Source: Hexactinellida sp. DTS-2022
Taxonomy: Eukaryota > Porifera > Hexactinellida
Direction of reading: 5' to 3'
DNA: 64,000 nucleotides
Assembly: GCA_028753945.1 (NCBI GenBank)
Contig: JAPNXP010000011.1
Span: 186,001 to 250,000 of the forward strand
Below, in pieces: positions 18,087 through 28,646 of this stretch; the first letter of the stretch is position 1, and every line of letters begins with the position of its first letter. The notes under the pieces are model-generated. The model saw nothing but the letters and a program-made list of their open reading frames with translations, was not told where the DNA came from and did no database searches. A program made the translations under genes and the position numbers.

Positions 18087-20119
18087 TCAATAAATATCTG
18101 GGCAATTTTCAAATTTTTGCTCCAAATATTTATCATTAAACATCCATTCATCTCTATTTAGGATTGGATTTGGTTTCAATTCAAACCACATGGGTACCCA
18201 TGTATCCCCATTAGATTCTCGCAGTCTCCTAGCAGCTCTCTGCTTCTCTTCCAAACGATGCTTTTCAGCTGAAGCCAGTTCCAAATCTCCGTTCTCAAGT
18301 GCGACTAGGTCTGGTCGCAATCTGGCATCAGTCGGGGGGAGATTCATATCCGGGGTCTTCTCATTTAGGGCAATTGACAGCTTTGGCATATTGAAGTAGT
18401 GTTCTGAATTTTGTAATCTATCAAGGAAAATACAGTTTTATACTGAAATTTTTTAAAGTAGTAGGGTCAAAATCTAAGATTCCGTGACCAACCTCTGGCA
18501 AGTTAAGTTTTATACTCGATTCTGATACTTAGGGTATATCTCGCGATTTAAGCTCCCATGCCGGTCTAGAAAATTTGGGCAAACTTTTTTATAGAACAAA
18601 TTCAAAGGGCCTCCAGCAATCATTTTGAAAAATTATCGCCGAGCCCCTTTGAATATACCCTAAAGTATCAGAATAAAACTTAACTTGCCAGAGGTTGGTC
18701 ACGGAATCTTAGATTTTGACCCTACTAAATGAGTAATGATAAAACAAGGAGCTTCGTTAAGGTGAACACGGTTTAAATTTTCAGTCATTCAGTCCCCTTC
18801 AATGTCTTTTCAGTTAAAGTCATTCGGTTAATACGAATTCCGGATAAGGAGTACAAAATTTGATGGTCCTTTGGTGTTCGTCTTAACGAGAGTCAACTGT
18901 ACTTACTTTGGAATTGCTCTTCCTAGCAGTTTAGAATCAGGGCCTTTTGGCTGACTCTGATTAGTTTCAAATCTCCTATAAGTTTCAGGTGAACAGCTCC
19001 ACATTTCACCCGTCCAATGTCCATATACATACCTCTTCTCTATCCCCATTTCATCTACTATCATACCTTCTACCACAGATTGATCTCTGCTGCTAAACCA
19101 ACCTTTCTTTTTGAAGTTCAGCATTAGTCTATGCCCACTTGTATGGTCGATTATAGGTACTACTCCATGCCTCTCCAGCCAAATATTACTACCTTGAAGA
19201 GAAAATATTATGACAACAAATGAAACATTATCCACTAAATAAATGGGACAACATTCAATGTAAACAAATGGATTATCATTGTGTCCTAAATTCCTAATAT
19301 ACATCCAGAGTATATTTCGAGTCTCATGAAAATCAGATGGATAATGACCAGAATTAATAATATTACATCTTAACAAAGTAACTCACCAATAATTATATTC
19401 CTACCACTAGTAACTGGTGGAACGATTGTAATTAGAGTTTCAACAGCACCTTTTGAATCTAAGAACTCACAAGTGAAAGTCCCATCAAAGGTAGTATCAA
19501 TGCTATTTCCTGTGAACCTTATTCCACAGGTAAAAGAGCCATAGCTTCTAAGATTTGGCATGCGACAATAAAAAACTGAAACAGGTGGATGATGACTAAC
19601 CTGTTCCGCGAGATAAAAAATAGAATTTTCATCTTTTCGTATCTCAAATGTTTCACCGAGAAGAGGATTAAATGGCTTGAAAATCCGGTACGTATGTGAG
19701 GCTTGAGTAAGCGCGAAATGTGCCGCAATCTTTTCAAGACGCGCAACAGGATCTGATTCTTTAACCATATTCAGTAGAAAATCAGGTACCAAAAAACATT
19801 CAGGATATTTATGCAAAATGCTTAAAGGTTCATTCAGAGATATGGGTAAAGAAATTTTTGTGAGATCTCTACCTACAAATTCTTTCATTAATGACCATAC
19901 ACTAAAACGGCGAAATGGAATCCTACCAGGCAAAGTTTGGCGACCATTTGAAAATATGTCATAAGGATTGTCATCATTGTCTAAAGGTTTTGATTTTGGT
20001 TCTATCTGATCAATATTATCACCGTTAAAAGTGGGAGCAGGATTCTCTTCAAATGCATCTAAGAATTCTTCAGGATCTGAATAGTCATCTTTTTCTGCTA
20101 GATTAGGTTCGCTAGACAT
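18087..20119 (-). CDS. Oxysterol-binding-protein-related protein, array copy 3
   Basis: Exons: 19387-20119, 18907-19192, 18087-18417; 1350 bases, 449 residues. I chose the ATG at 20119 (MSSEPNL) because the other copies begin at the equivalent place (MSKP, MCEP); an in-frame ATG at 20143 would add eight residues. ORD features: FSVWSLMKEFVGRDLTKI, FKPFNPLLGETFEIR, EQVSHHPP, AEKHRLEEKQRAARR, end NCPDIY. The N-terminus has a good FFAT-like motif, EEFLDAFEE, after an acidic run (DDYSDPE), suggesting VAP binding at the ER. Intron 2 is long because it contains an inverted-repeat element (18461-18725) and a second MITE that ends seven bases from the exon 2 donor GTAAGT. Its last two exons nearly duplicate copy 2. 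Confidence 0.93.
18461..18725. repeat. Young inverted-repeat transposon, GTAGGGTCAAAATC ends (K)
   Basis: 265 bp. The first 53 bases are matched exactly by the inverted right end, and the inverted pairing continues for another 20 or so bases after a 6-base offset. TA on each side (18459-18460, 18726-18727). Core is short and non-coding. In ORP copy 3 intron 2. The lack of decay suggests a recent insertion. Confidence 0.8.
18749..18899. repeat. Family B MITE abutting a splice donor
   Basis: Interior GTTCGTCTTAACGAGAGTCAACTG at the right with TA following; left end decayed. Its right end is seven bases from the exon 2 donor of ORP copy 3 (minus strand, exon ends 18907). Confidence 0.65.
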
Positions 20120-20272
20120 ATTATTTCTATTCAAAATAAGCAAAAAGTTGAGTAAATATGAATAGCAAGTAGTCGTTTCTTAATTAGTAAATAATACTAG
20201 GGGTTTTTAATCTAAAAAGTGAAATAAATGTTATACAAAAAACTAAGTTAAGCACTTTGAGTAGGCCTCAAA

Positions 20273-22332
20273 TCAATAAATATCTGGACACTTAGAAAAA
20301 TTTTGATCGAAATACTTGAAGTTGAACTGCCACTCATCTTTTTGTAGAATTGGATTTGGTTTCAAATCAAACCATAGAGGGACCCATTTTTCACCACTAG
20401 AATCAGTTTTTCTTTTAGTCGCGCGTTGTTTCTCCTCCAAACGATGCTTTTCAGCAGCAGCTCCAACCAAATCTCCTTTTTCAAGACACTGAATATCAGG
20501 ACGATACCTGACATCAGTTGGCGGTAAATACATCCCCTCACGAAATTCATTAAATGCGAGTGAATTTAATGGAAGGTTGAAATATTCTCCTGAATTTGGT
20601 TGCCTAAAGTTGGAATTTTTTTTTGTTAACAATGAACGACATTAGGATTTGTGTAATAGCAAGTGAGCTCAGCTCAAAACAAAAACTTGAAACAAAGTGG
20701 ATTTACTATATAAGAATACCGATTTCTAGTCATAACGGCCACAAATTAAAAATGGCCACAACCAAAAACGGCCACAAACGAAAATGGCCACAGTCTCATA
20801 CTAACTACCTAGCTAACAAACCAAGGCAGTGATTTCAATACTGTATGTAGCCGTTTTGGTTGTGGCCGTTTTGTTTTGTGGCCGTTTTGACTTGCATGCA
20901 GAATACCTAAGGACCGATAAATATATATTCTTACATAGTGTATGTATATTTGGAGTATGATCTTCATGTAACTGTTTGAGAATGGAATATCTGTGAATTT
21001 AAGAAAATTCTTATATAGTGAATACACTGTAGGCTCGTTATTAGATACATAAAACATTAATAACTAAAAGAGCAATCTTGCTATAAGACAATCAGTTATA
21101 AAAACTTACCTTGGAATTGCTTTCGCCAATAATTTTGAGTCAGGACCTTTACCAAGACTTGGGTTTTCCAAAATCCTTCTGTAAGTTTCAGGTGAACAGC
21201 TCCAAATATCAGTGTTCCAATGTCCATAAATATACCTCAATTCTTTCCCATTTTTATCTACTATTAAGCCTTCTATCGCATTTACATCTCGGCTGTTAAA
21301 CCAACTTTTCTTCTTATAAGTAAAACGTAGTCTATGACCAGTTGTGTGGTTAATTATATGAGTAACACCGTATTTTTCCATCCACAAATTCCCTGCAGAT
21401 AAAACAATAATTCGATAAATTGTAATACATCAATTCCGCTTAATTGGAATTGGAGTGGACTGTATTACTCTTTGAGTTATAATGTTTTATAATAACTAAC
21501 CGATGATAACATTTCTGCCACTTGTAGTAGGAACCTCCAAGGTAATCACACTCTCAACTTCGCCATTTTGATCCAAAAATTCATAAGTGTAGCATCCATC
21601 AATCACTGATTCACCGCTATTGCCCCAAAATCTGATTGCCAACTTAATACAACCATGTCCTCTGAAATTTGGCAACATATAAAACGTTGCCGTTATCGGA
21701 GGATGGTGACTTACCTGCTCAGTAACATAAACAAAACCTTTTTCATCATTTCGTATTTCATAAGTTTCAGCGAGAAGTGGGTTAAAAGGTTTGTAGAAGC
21801 GGTAAGAGTGTGAAGATTGAGAGATAGCATAGTTTGCTCCAATATACTCTAAACGCGAAACAGGATCGATATTTGGCTGGATCATTTTTTGAAACTGTTC
21901 AGGGTAACTAAATATTTCAAGGTGTTTTTGTATACAGCTCAATGGTTCATTGAGAGAAACTGGTAATGATATTTTCGTTAGATCTTTACCAACAAACTCT
22001 TTTACATATGACCAAATAGACAACCGCTGTGTAGACATCCTGCTTGGTAACTTATGCCGTCCTTGTGGAATCAATACATAGGGTTCATCGATTATAAACG
22101 TGTCATTCACAATGCGTTTAGGCTTAGGATCAGTTGGCAAAAGATTGAGATCGATTAAATTATTTACTCGGACAATATTATTGATTTGATCTATTTTTAT
22201 GGTATCAGATTTTTTGTTCTTGACATGTTTTTTGCATTCAAACTCTTCATTTGCGTCTAAAAATATGTCGTCCTCAGAATTTGATTTGTTTTCTTCGAAA
22301 CTGTTACTTCTAAACTTAATTGGTTCACACAT
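20273..22332 (-). CDS. Oxysterol-binding-protein-related protein, array copy 4
   Basis: Exons: 21501-22332, 21110-21392, 20273-20603; 1446 bases, 481 residues, the most upstream and longest copy. ORD features: LSIWSYVKEFVGKDLTKI, FYKPFNPLLAETYEIR, signature EQVSHHPP, WSCSPETYRR, AEKHRLEEKQRATKR, end KCPDIY. In the usual LLGETYE the Gly is Ala here. N-terminus has a FFAT-like SEDDIFLDANEEFE. The first donor is GTTAGT, slightly off consensus. Last exon is 331 bases, the same as in the other three copies, and all intron phases agree, so the four genes arose by tandem duplication of one three-exon gene. Confidence 0.93.
20729..20893. repeat. Inverted-repeat element built of GGCCACAAAC units (L)
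   Basis: Left half repeats GGCCACAA at 20735-20790; right half repeats TTGTGGCCGTTTTG inverted at 20851-20890. Ends AGTCATAACGGCCACAAA and TTTGTGGCCGTTTTGACTT. In ORP copy 4 intron 2; family unknown. Confidence 0.6.
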
Positions 22333-22558
22333 TGAAATGTAATAATGGATCTAATAGCACAAGAGTATACAATTTGTAATATAAGATTGTATTTTGGGGA
22401 AAGCTATAGCAATTTTAAGTACATTAAATATATTTTATCAATATTCTAATTTTAAATTATAATTTAGTGCAAAAGTTAATAAAATATTAAATAAAACAAA
22501 AATAAATAATAAATGGGGGTTTGTATCAGAAATTAAGCATAAATTCACAAGTGATAGC

Positions 22559-25500
22559 TTACTGCAATAATGTCTTCGCAGTATCAATATCAATTTGGTC
22601 CACTAGAGTATCTAAATCAGCAACGAGCTCATTTTCAATCTCATCCAATTCTTCAATTGATGAGCCAATATCTTGATCTGAAATATATGTAGTGGTTTGT
22701 AGACTGCTTTCTGAATCATGGAAATTAGTTGATACTTGTCTCTTTAATATGTCTAAGTTAAAATTAAATAATCTTTAAAAGTACCATGAATAATATAACT
22801 TTTAAAATTAGGATATATAAATGAATTGCGTTAATACTAGCAATACTGCTCAGTAAGCAAGTGACTTAATATTTAAAGCCAAACTAGGCAATCTAATAGC
22901 AACTAAAATAAGTTGCATTTTCCAAAAATGCTTGCATACTGGCGAAATTATCAGCAGAAGAAATTAATTATGACCGAAAATTCTTTGATTTCAAAAGTAA
23001 ATTATCAACAGTCTTGCTATTTAAGGCATTATTAATAAGGGTATACAGTGGAATCCCGTTAAACCACAAGTATCATAGTAAAATGAGCCTACCTAACAAA
23101 TTTGGTGAGAAAGAGCGAGATCGTAGATCGTTGAGTTCTGGCATACTATAAGCCTGAATATCTTCAGATTCTGAAGCCGGTGGAGTAGCTGTTACCAATC
23201 GACCTGAAGGTAACATTATCCTAGTTTTTCCCTCCGTAAAGAATTGATTTTCTATCATATTATCTGCATATAAATAAGGTGGTATGGACAGCCTGTCTCT
23301 TAGTTTGGGCATATCTGCTTTTTGATTTTCCAGATTAAACTCTGTTATTTTCTTCTCCCAAAAGTCAAGAATTGGGTTAGGCTTAAGTTCTACCTAATAA
23401 TGCGGATTGTATAAAATAACAATTTGAATTAATCGTATATGGTATCATAACTTGATGCAAACTTACCCTTTTAGAAGGTGGAGTTTGTTCATCGAATGAT
23501 TCCGAGTGAACAATTTTAGCATATTTGATAGCAGCCATCGAAATTAACTCGGATTGGTCTATCATTTCTCCACTTTCTGCCTTTACAACAGTGTCTAAAA
23601 ATTTCCCGCCAATATCATTTGCATTGGGATCTAATTGATCTGCTAACACCTCATTATTCGTAGACAGAGAGATAGAGCTAATACTGACTGGATAATAAAT
23701 TGCTAATTCTTGTTGTTTAGAATCTTCTGATTGATACACATCGGATTCAGTTTCAACCTCTGTCAATACTTTGAGACGAAATGGTTTCTTTCGAGGTGCT
23801 TCTTCATCTCCTTTGGGTAAATAAAATATAAAATTACCAATTTTTTTAAGCTAAATATTAGTCACAAAAATGTTTTACATATACAATTGACATAATATAC
23901 AAACCTTTGATATAACTCACCTGTTATAACTGCAGGAGCAAACGTTGAAGGATCCATTATATCAATTTCATTCTCAGTCACATCTTTCTCACCCTTGAGT
24001 AATCGAGAGAAATCAACGCTTCCAGATATCATATCACTTGTAGAACCATCACCCTTGGAGCCTTTCTCTATTATTGGATCATGTAGTGCGCGTATGGCCA
24101 ATTCCGCTTGTGTTACTTCACGAAGTTTTGGAGCCTTTTTGGGCCACTTAAAAGATAATCGAGACTTTGGTAGACGAATATTTCTGAAAAATTTCTTTGT
24201 CGTATAGTAATCAATTCTCTCACGCACTTCCTGATGAGGAATAAGTACAACACCAAATAGAAAGAAAATCGATTGGAAAGCATTCGACACCATAAATAAG
24301 TAAGCTAATATTGTATAATTAGTACTTATATAGGCAAGACAAATCGCCCAATTCAGCCCAAATAAAATAAGATATACCAGAAGAACTCGAGACAACTTTT
24401 TGGAAGATTTCAAGCCAAATGTACTGACAATATCTTTGATAAGAGTCAAGCAAATGATAATACAACTTGAAAAGTATAGAATAATAAGTGGGATTGATAG
24501 CAAGAAAATATAATAGGAATCACCAATATTCTGTGTATTGACCCAACAATAACCAAACCTTTCTTCTATACTGTCAGACACTGATGTTGCGTTCGAAATG
24601 TATTCTGGATGGTAGAAAACTGAGAATGGAAAGACTAAAAAAATTGAGAAAATCGTAGCTGAAAAGCAAATTACAATAAAAGACCTCTTTTGGAACCTGT
24701 AATGTGGAAATGAAATTAATATATAACAAACTAGTGTGTAAGCAGTCAACCAAATAAACGAGGATATAAGGAAATAGTGCATGAAAATGCTTGCAATCTT
24801 ACAAGAGATTTCAGCTGGATACGCTGCTTCAACTGTAAAGATAAACAAGAGATCGTAACAGACGAAAATAATCGATAAAATCAGGTTGATGAGATGTGCT
24901 ATCTTCGCCAATAATCGATAAAACAATATATATAGAAGAATAGTTGTTGAGAAGATTACAAGTGAAATAAACGTACCAATATAACCAACCATGTTAAAAG
25001 GTCGTATTGTATCCTCAAGTTGCCGAAAACCGGCAAACTGTGTGTATAAACCAGATGACTTGATGTAATTGCATAGTAAAGTAGTATTACCTAACCTGTT
25101 AATCCATTGAGAAGAGCTGTAAGAATATTTAGCACAAAATAGAGCTGATTGTGACTGTGTAATCGAAAAAGGAGAACTTGAATGTGGGTATGTCTTAATA
25201 TCGATGATATAGCTAAAGCATAATTAATCAAATAAATATATATAGCAAAACAAGTTACAACAGGGTAACTTTTAGTGAGTAACCAGATATTTTTTGCTAT
25301 TTTCATTAGTTGTATTTACAAAAATTATCCTGGTATAAAATTGTCAGTTACCCTGATATTAGTAGCAAATTAATTTACCTTTGATAAAAATTCCTTGCTT
25401 GTATATTACTAAATTCCACAGAAACGATATCACTTATGATCTCAGGTTGCTCAAAGTATTTCAAATTTAAACCATTCGGCCGTGCCAATTCATTCTCAGC

Positions 25501-28439
25501 TGTTATTACATTTCTAAGCAGGTCTAAATTGAATATAATTATACTCACTGAGACTCCAATACATCCTAAACAATTTTGGTTAGAAAATACTTCTTGGATT
25601 AGTGATCCTGGAATCATAATTCGTGTTTCATCTTTCGCGAAATGAAAATAGCCGTGTATATCTACATCACTCAATTGTAACCATTTTGTAAATCTCAAAG
25701 TATAAAGTTGAGTTGTGTAGGTGTAGTTAAAAGAGAGTTTAATTGATTGAGAAAACTTCCCGAAATCGATGATAGCTTCTTCGATGAATTGACTGTTAAT
25801 TTCAATCAATTTTGTTAAGACTTTAGTTGTAGCGTTTAAGAACAACTCGATAGAAAGCATATTTTCAACGAAATCATTATTCGATCCTGCTTGAATAGCG
25901 AGACATGAAAAAAGATTAGAATAAGCTTTAATATCAGTATCCCCAAATATAAATTCCTGGCCTATTATTCCATGGGTAATGTTTTGAAGTAGAAGCATTA
26001 TATCATCAAGTGTTGGATTAGATTGACAATTAGATAAACCCACACCGTAGAGTTCTATAAGATAAGAAAGATTAAATTGATATCGAGGTACATACCAAAT
26101 TGAATTAACTAATTAAGTAACTTACTTGAAGCACATTCAGATATATCAGTGTCAAGCCAATTACCATTAGCATTACATTCTCTATTAGCAATACCAATAC
26201 CCCCAATACAATTTTCTGAAAATAACAATCCATTACCAACACCACACTGCCAAGCAATCCCATAACGATCCAAGTCAAATGGGCAAATGGGTCCATCACA
26301 TTCATCTCCCTTTCCATTGATATCGCAATCAGTTTGATCGCTATTTGCAACAGAAGGACAATTATCAAGAATACAATTTACATTGTTTTGATCAGAAATG
26401 CAGTCTAATAAATGATTCGGGTAACCATCAAGATCTGTATCAATACCACATTCTTTACCTGTGCCAGTGTAACCATGAAGACAAGAACAATTTTGAAAGG
26501 TATCACATTCACAAGATCTAAATATCAATAGTAAATTTATAAAATTCAAGCCAAAAGTAATTACAAATATAACTCACCGGTATTGACAAATGTGAAAAAT
26601 ATTTTCTTGAAGTGGGAATTCATCTGTGATAACGAAATAACAAAAACATGTTGTTGAAGGCGTGAAAGCTTGAATTTTCACCAAAGTATATGATAGAATT
26701 CCCATATTTGTAATTAGATAATTTTCAATTTGTAAAATCGTATCAGTTAATCTTTCTACAAAATGATTCGGGATTTGTATTGACAAATATGTGAATTCTG
26801 TTTCCAGCAACGAATTAAAAACAATACTATTTTCAAATTGAGAAGATGATATGGATGTTAAACTTGCTAATCGTAAAATTATATCACCAATAGAGTGATC
26901 TAAAAAATTCAAGTTTGGCAGCAAAATAATTTGAATTACTGGCAAATTATTTTGTAGAGAACATTCAGATTGTATACTAAATCCAAGTTGAGGATCGCAA
27001 CCGAAAGATATATGTCCATCATTTGAAAAGAATTCGCCAAGATTTGAACAATTCTGAGTCCAAATTTCACCATGGATTAAACCGGGCCATACTAACCCGT
27101 ATATATAGCTTACATCGCAATAGTTTGTTTCTATTGTACGAACAGTAAATCCATTGTCTAAATTCAATGAAGAATAGGTATAAACGTATCTTCCAATATG
27201 ACTGGGAGAAAATGATTGAACTCCAATTGTGAACAAAGCTACCACTAATGATTGTGAAGAAGTAATTACAGTTCGTGCTTCAAGCTTCAATTCTATGAAA
27301 TTTCCGCTCGGATTTATTGGGATATAAGCATTGCCAAGTGCTTTACGAAATGTGAACTGATCAATGTCAACTGTTTCCGTTGGGTTGGTATGGAATATCG
27401 TGAATTCTGCAGAAAATGGATCCCCAATCTAAAGTGAATGTAAACGTAACTAATACTCATGAACCAGGGGTGTACAGACTTGTACTAATGATAATTCTAT
27501 ATGCATGCATGGAAAGCAAATAATTTTGAGACAGTGTAGATTGAATAGCGTTTTTATAAGTGAGCGAGCCAATTTCAAGATGGACAGAATAAAGTACATT
27601 ACAACGCGAGGGTAAATGAATTTCGTAATTTATTTGTAAAATATAATAAATAAATCATAATAAACATATCACATTAAATTGACAATTTAAATAACTCACG
27701 AACATTCACTGTAAAATCTGTATTACGAGCAAAGAGAGTTGGTATTTCTCTTGTAAGGTATCTCACCAGTGATTCATCATGAAGTATAGATCCATTGTCC
27801 AAGGCAGTAAATGTACAAGTGAGTGAAAATACATTTGTGCCAACTGGATGGGAAATGCTTTGAATAAAATAATAGTTTCCATTCGTAAATGAATCGAAGT
27901 GAGGACCATACCTTGTGAAAGTCTAAAATAAATATAATACCTATAAACTGAGTATTTATATAATTTTCTCAATGCATATCAAATTGTAATAGATTGAAAG
28001 TACATTTCATTTCTCACCTACAGTCTCTATGTACAAGTTACAATCAAAAGAAATAATACAATACAAACTTGCTATTACGTACCTTATAAATAGACATGAG
28101 CTTAATATAACTGGTATATTATTCAAAATTAACATTTTAGCGCTTAAAAAAATGTAAATAATATTGCCACATTCAACTCACTTGACAAGTCCCATAATAA
28201 GCACAAAACTCCAGTACAAACTTAGTTTCTATTCCTATCATTTCAATAAGACCATTTGCCTCAACACTAGGATGACATCTGTACTCACAATCGATTGCAG
28301 AGTTATCAATTGGATAAGTGTCCTTTATTACTGTATGTGCTCTGAGTTGAATGATACTTCCATTAGTACATCTTTCTCCGTTCACACATACAGTTATTGA
28401 TGCCAGGAGAAACAATTTGATAATTAATCTGAAAACCAT
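22559..28439 (-). CDS. Adhesion G-protein-coupled receptor (EGF/TSP3-HRM-GAIN-7TM)
   Basis: A cell-surface adhesion GPCR of 1508 residues in nine exons: 28182-28439, 27704-27922, 26578-27428, 26126-26517, 25379-26054, 23921-25212, 23467-23810, 23093-23393, 22559-22752. It starts with a signal peptide (IIKLFLLASITVCVNG). Residues 1-440 are unassigned Cys-containing ectodomain. About 443-573 hold an EGF-like CSCLHGYTGTGKEC, thrombospondin type-3 Asp-rich repeats (DTDLDGYPN, DNCPSVANSDQTDCD) and a hormone-receptor-like module ending NGNWLDTDISEC. The GAIN domain follows, then a divergent GPS (CAKYSYSSSQW, second Cys, GLYTQFAGF) and seven helices from about residue 872, with the conserved Cys pair (EISCK, FGYCW). 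The cytoplasmic tail is about 380 residues, Ser/Glu-rich. The frame closes only if exon 2 ends at a GTTCGT donor, so that junction is uncertain. Confidence 0.88.
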
Positions 28440-28646
28440 TGTATTCTCTTGATAGGAAAAATACTAAATTTTCAAACTAAATAGAGCATTTAAATGGACC
28501 TTATCAAAAAGTTGTTGATTTAAAAAATATTGAATCATTTGCTCTGAATTTTGTACGAAGTACTTATAACCTGACATGGCACAAATCCACGAAATTTAAC
28601 ACCTTAAATAAGTTAATTAAAAGGAAATTTTCCAATTAATTATTAG
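28440..28646. promoter_or_regulatory. Head-to-head promoter region
   Basis: Only 207 bases separate the start codon of the adhesion GPCR (minus) from that of ANKRD39 (plus). This must hold both 5' leaders and probably a shared bidirectional promoter. No TATA box or other specific motif is claimed. Confidence 0.5.

Noticed and set aside
16031..18399. Two similar plus-strand frames opposite ORP last exons
   Set aside because: They resemble each other only because the minus-strand exons are duplicated.
20809..21057. 82-codon minus frame in ORP copy 4 intron
   Set aside because: Made of the GGCCACAA inverted repeat; interrupts a gene whose exons join without it.
25091..25306. 71-codon minus frame starting MKIAKNIW
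   Set aside because: It is another frame of the exon that encodes the GPS and tethered agonist.
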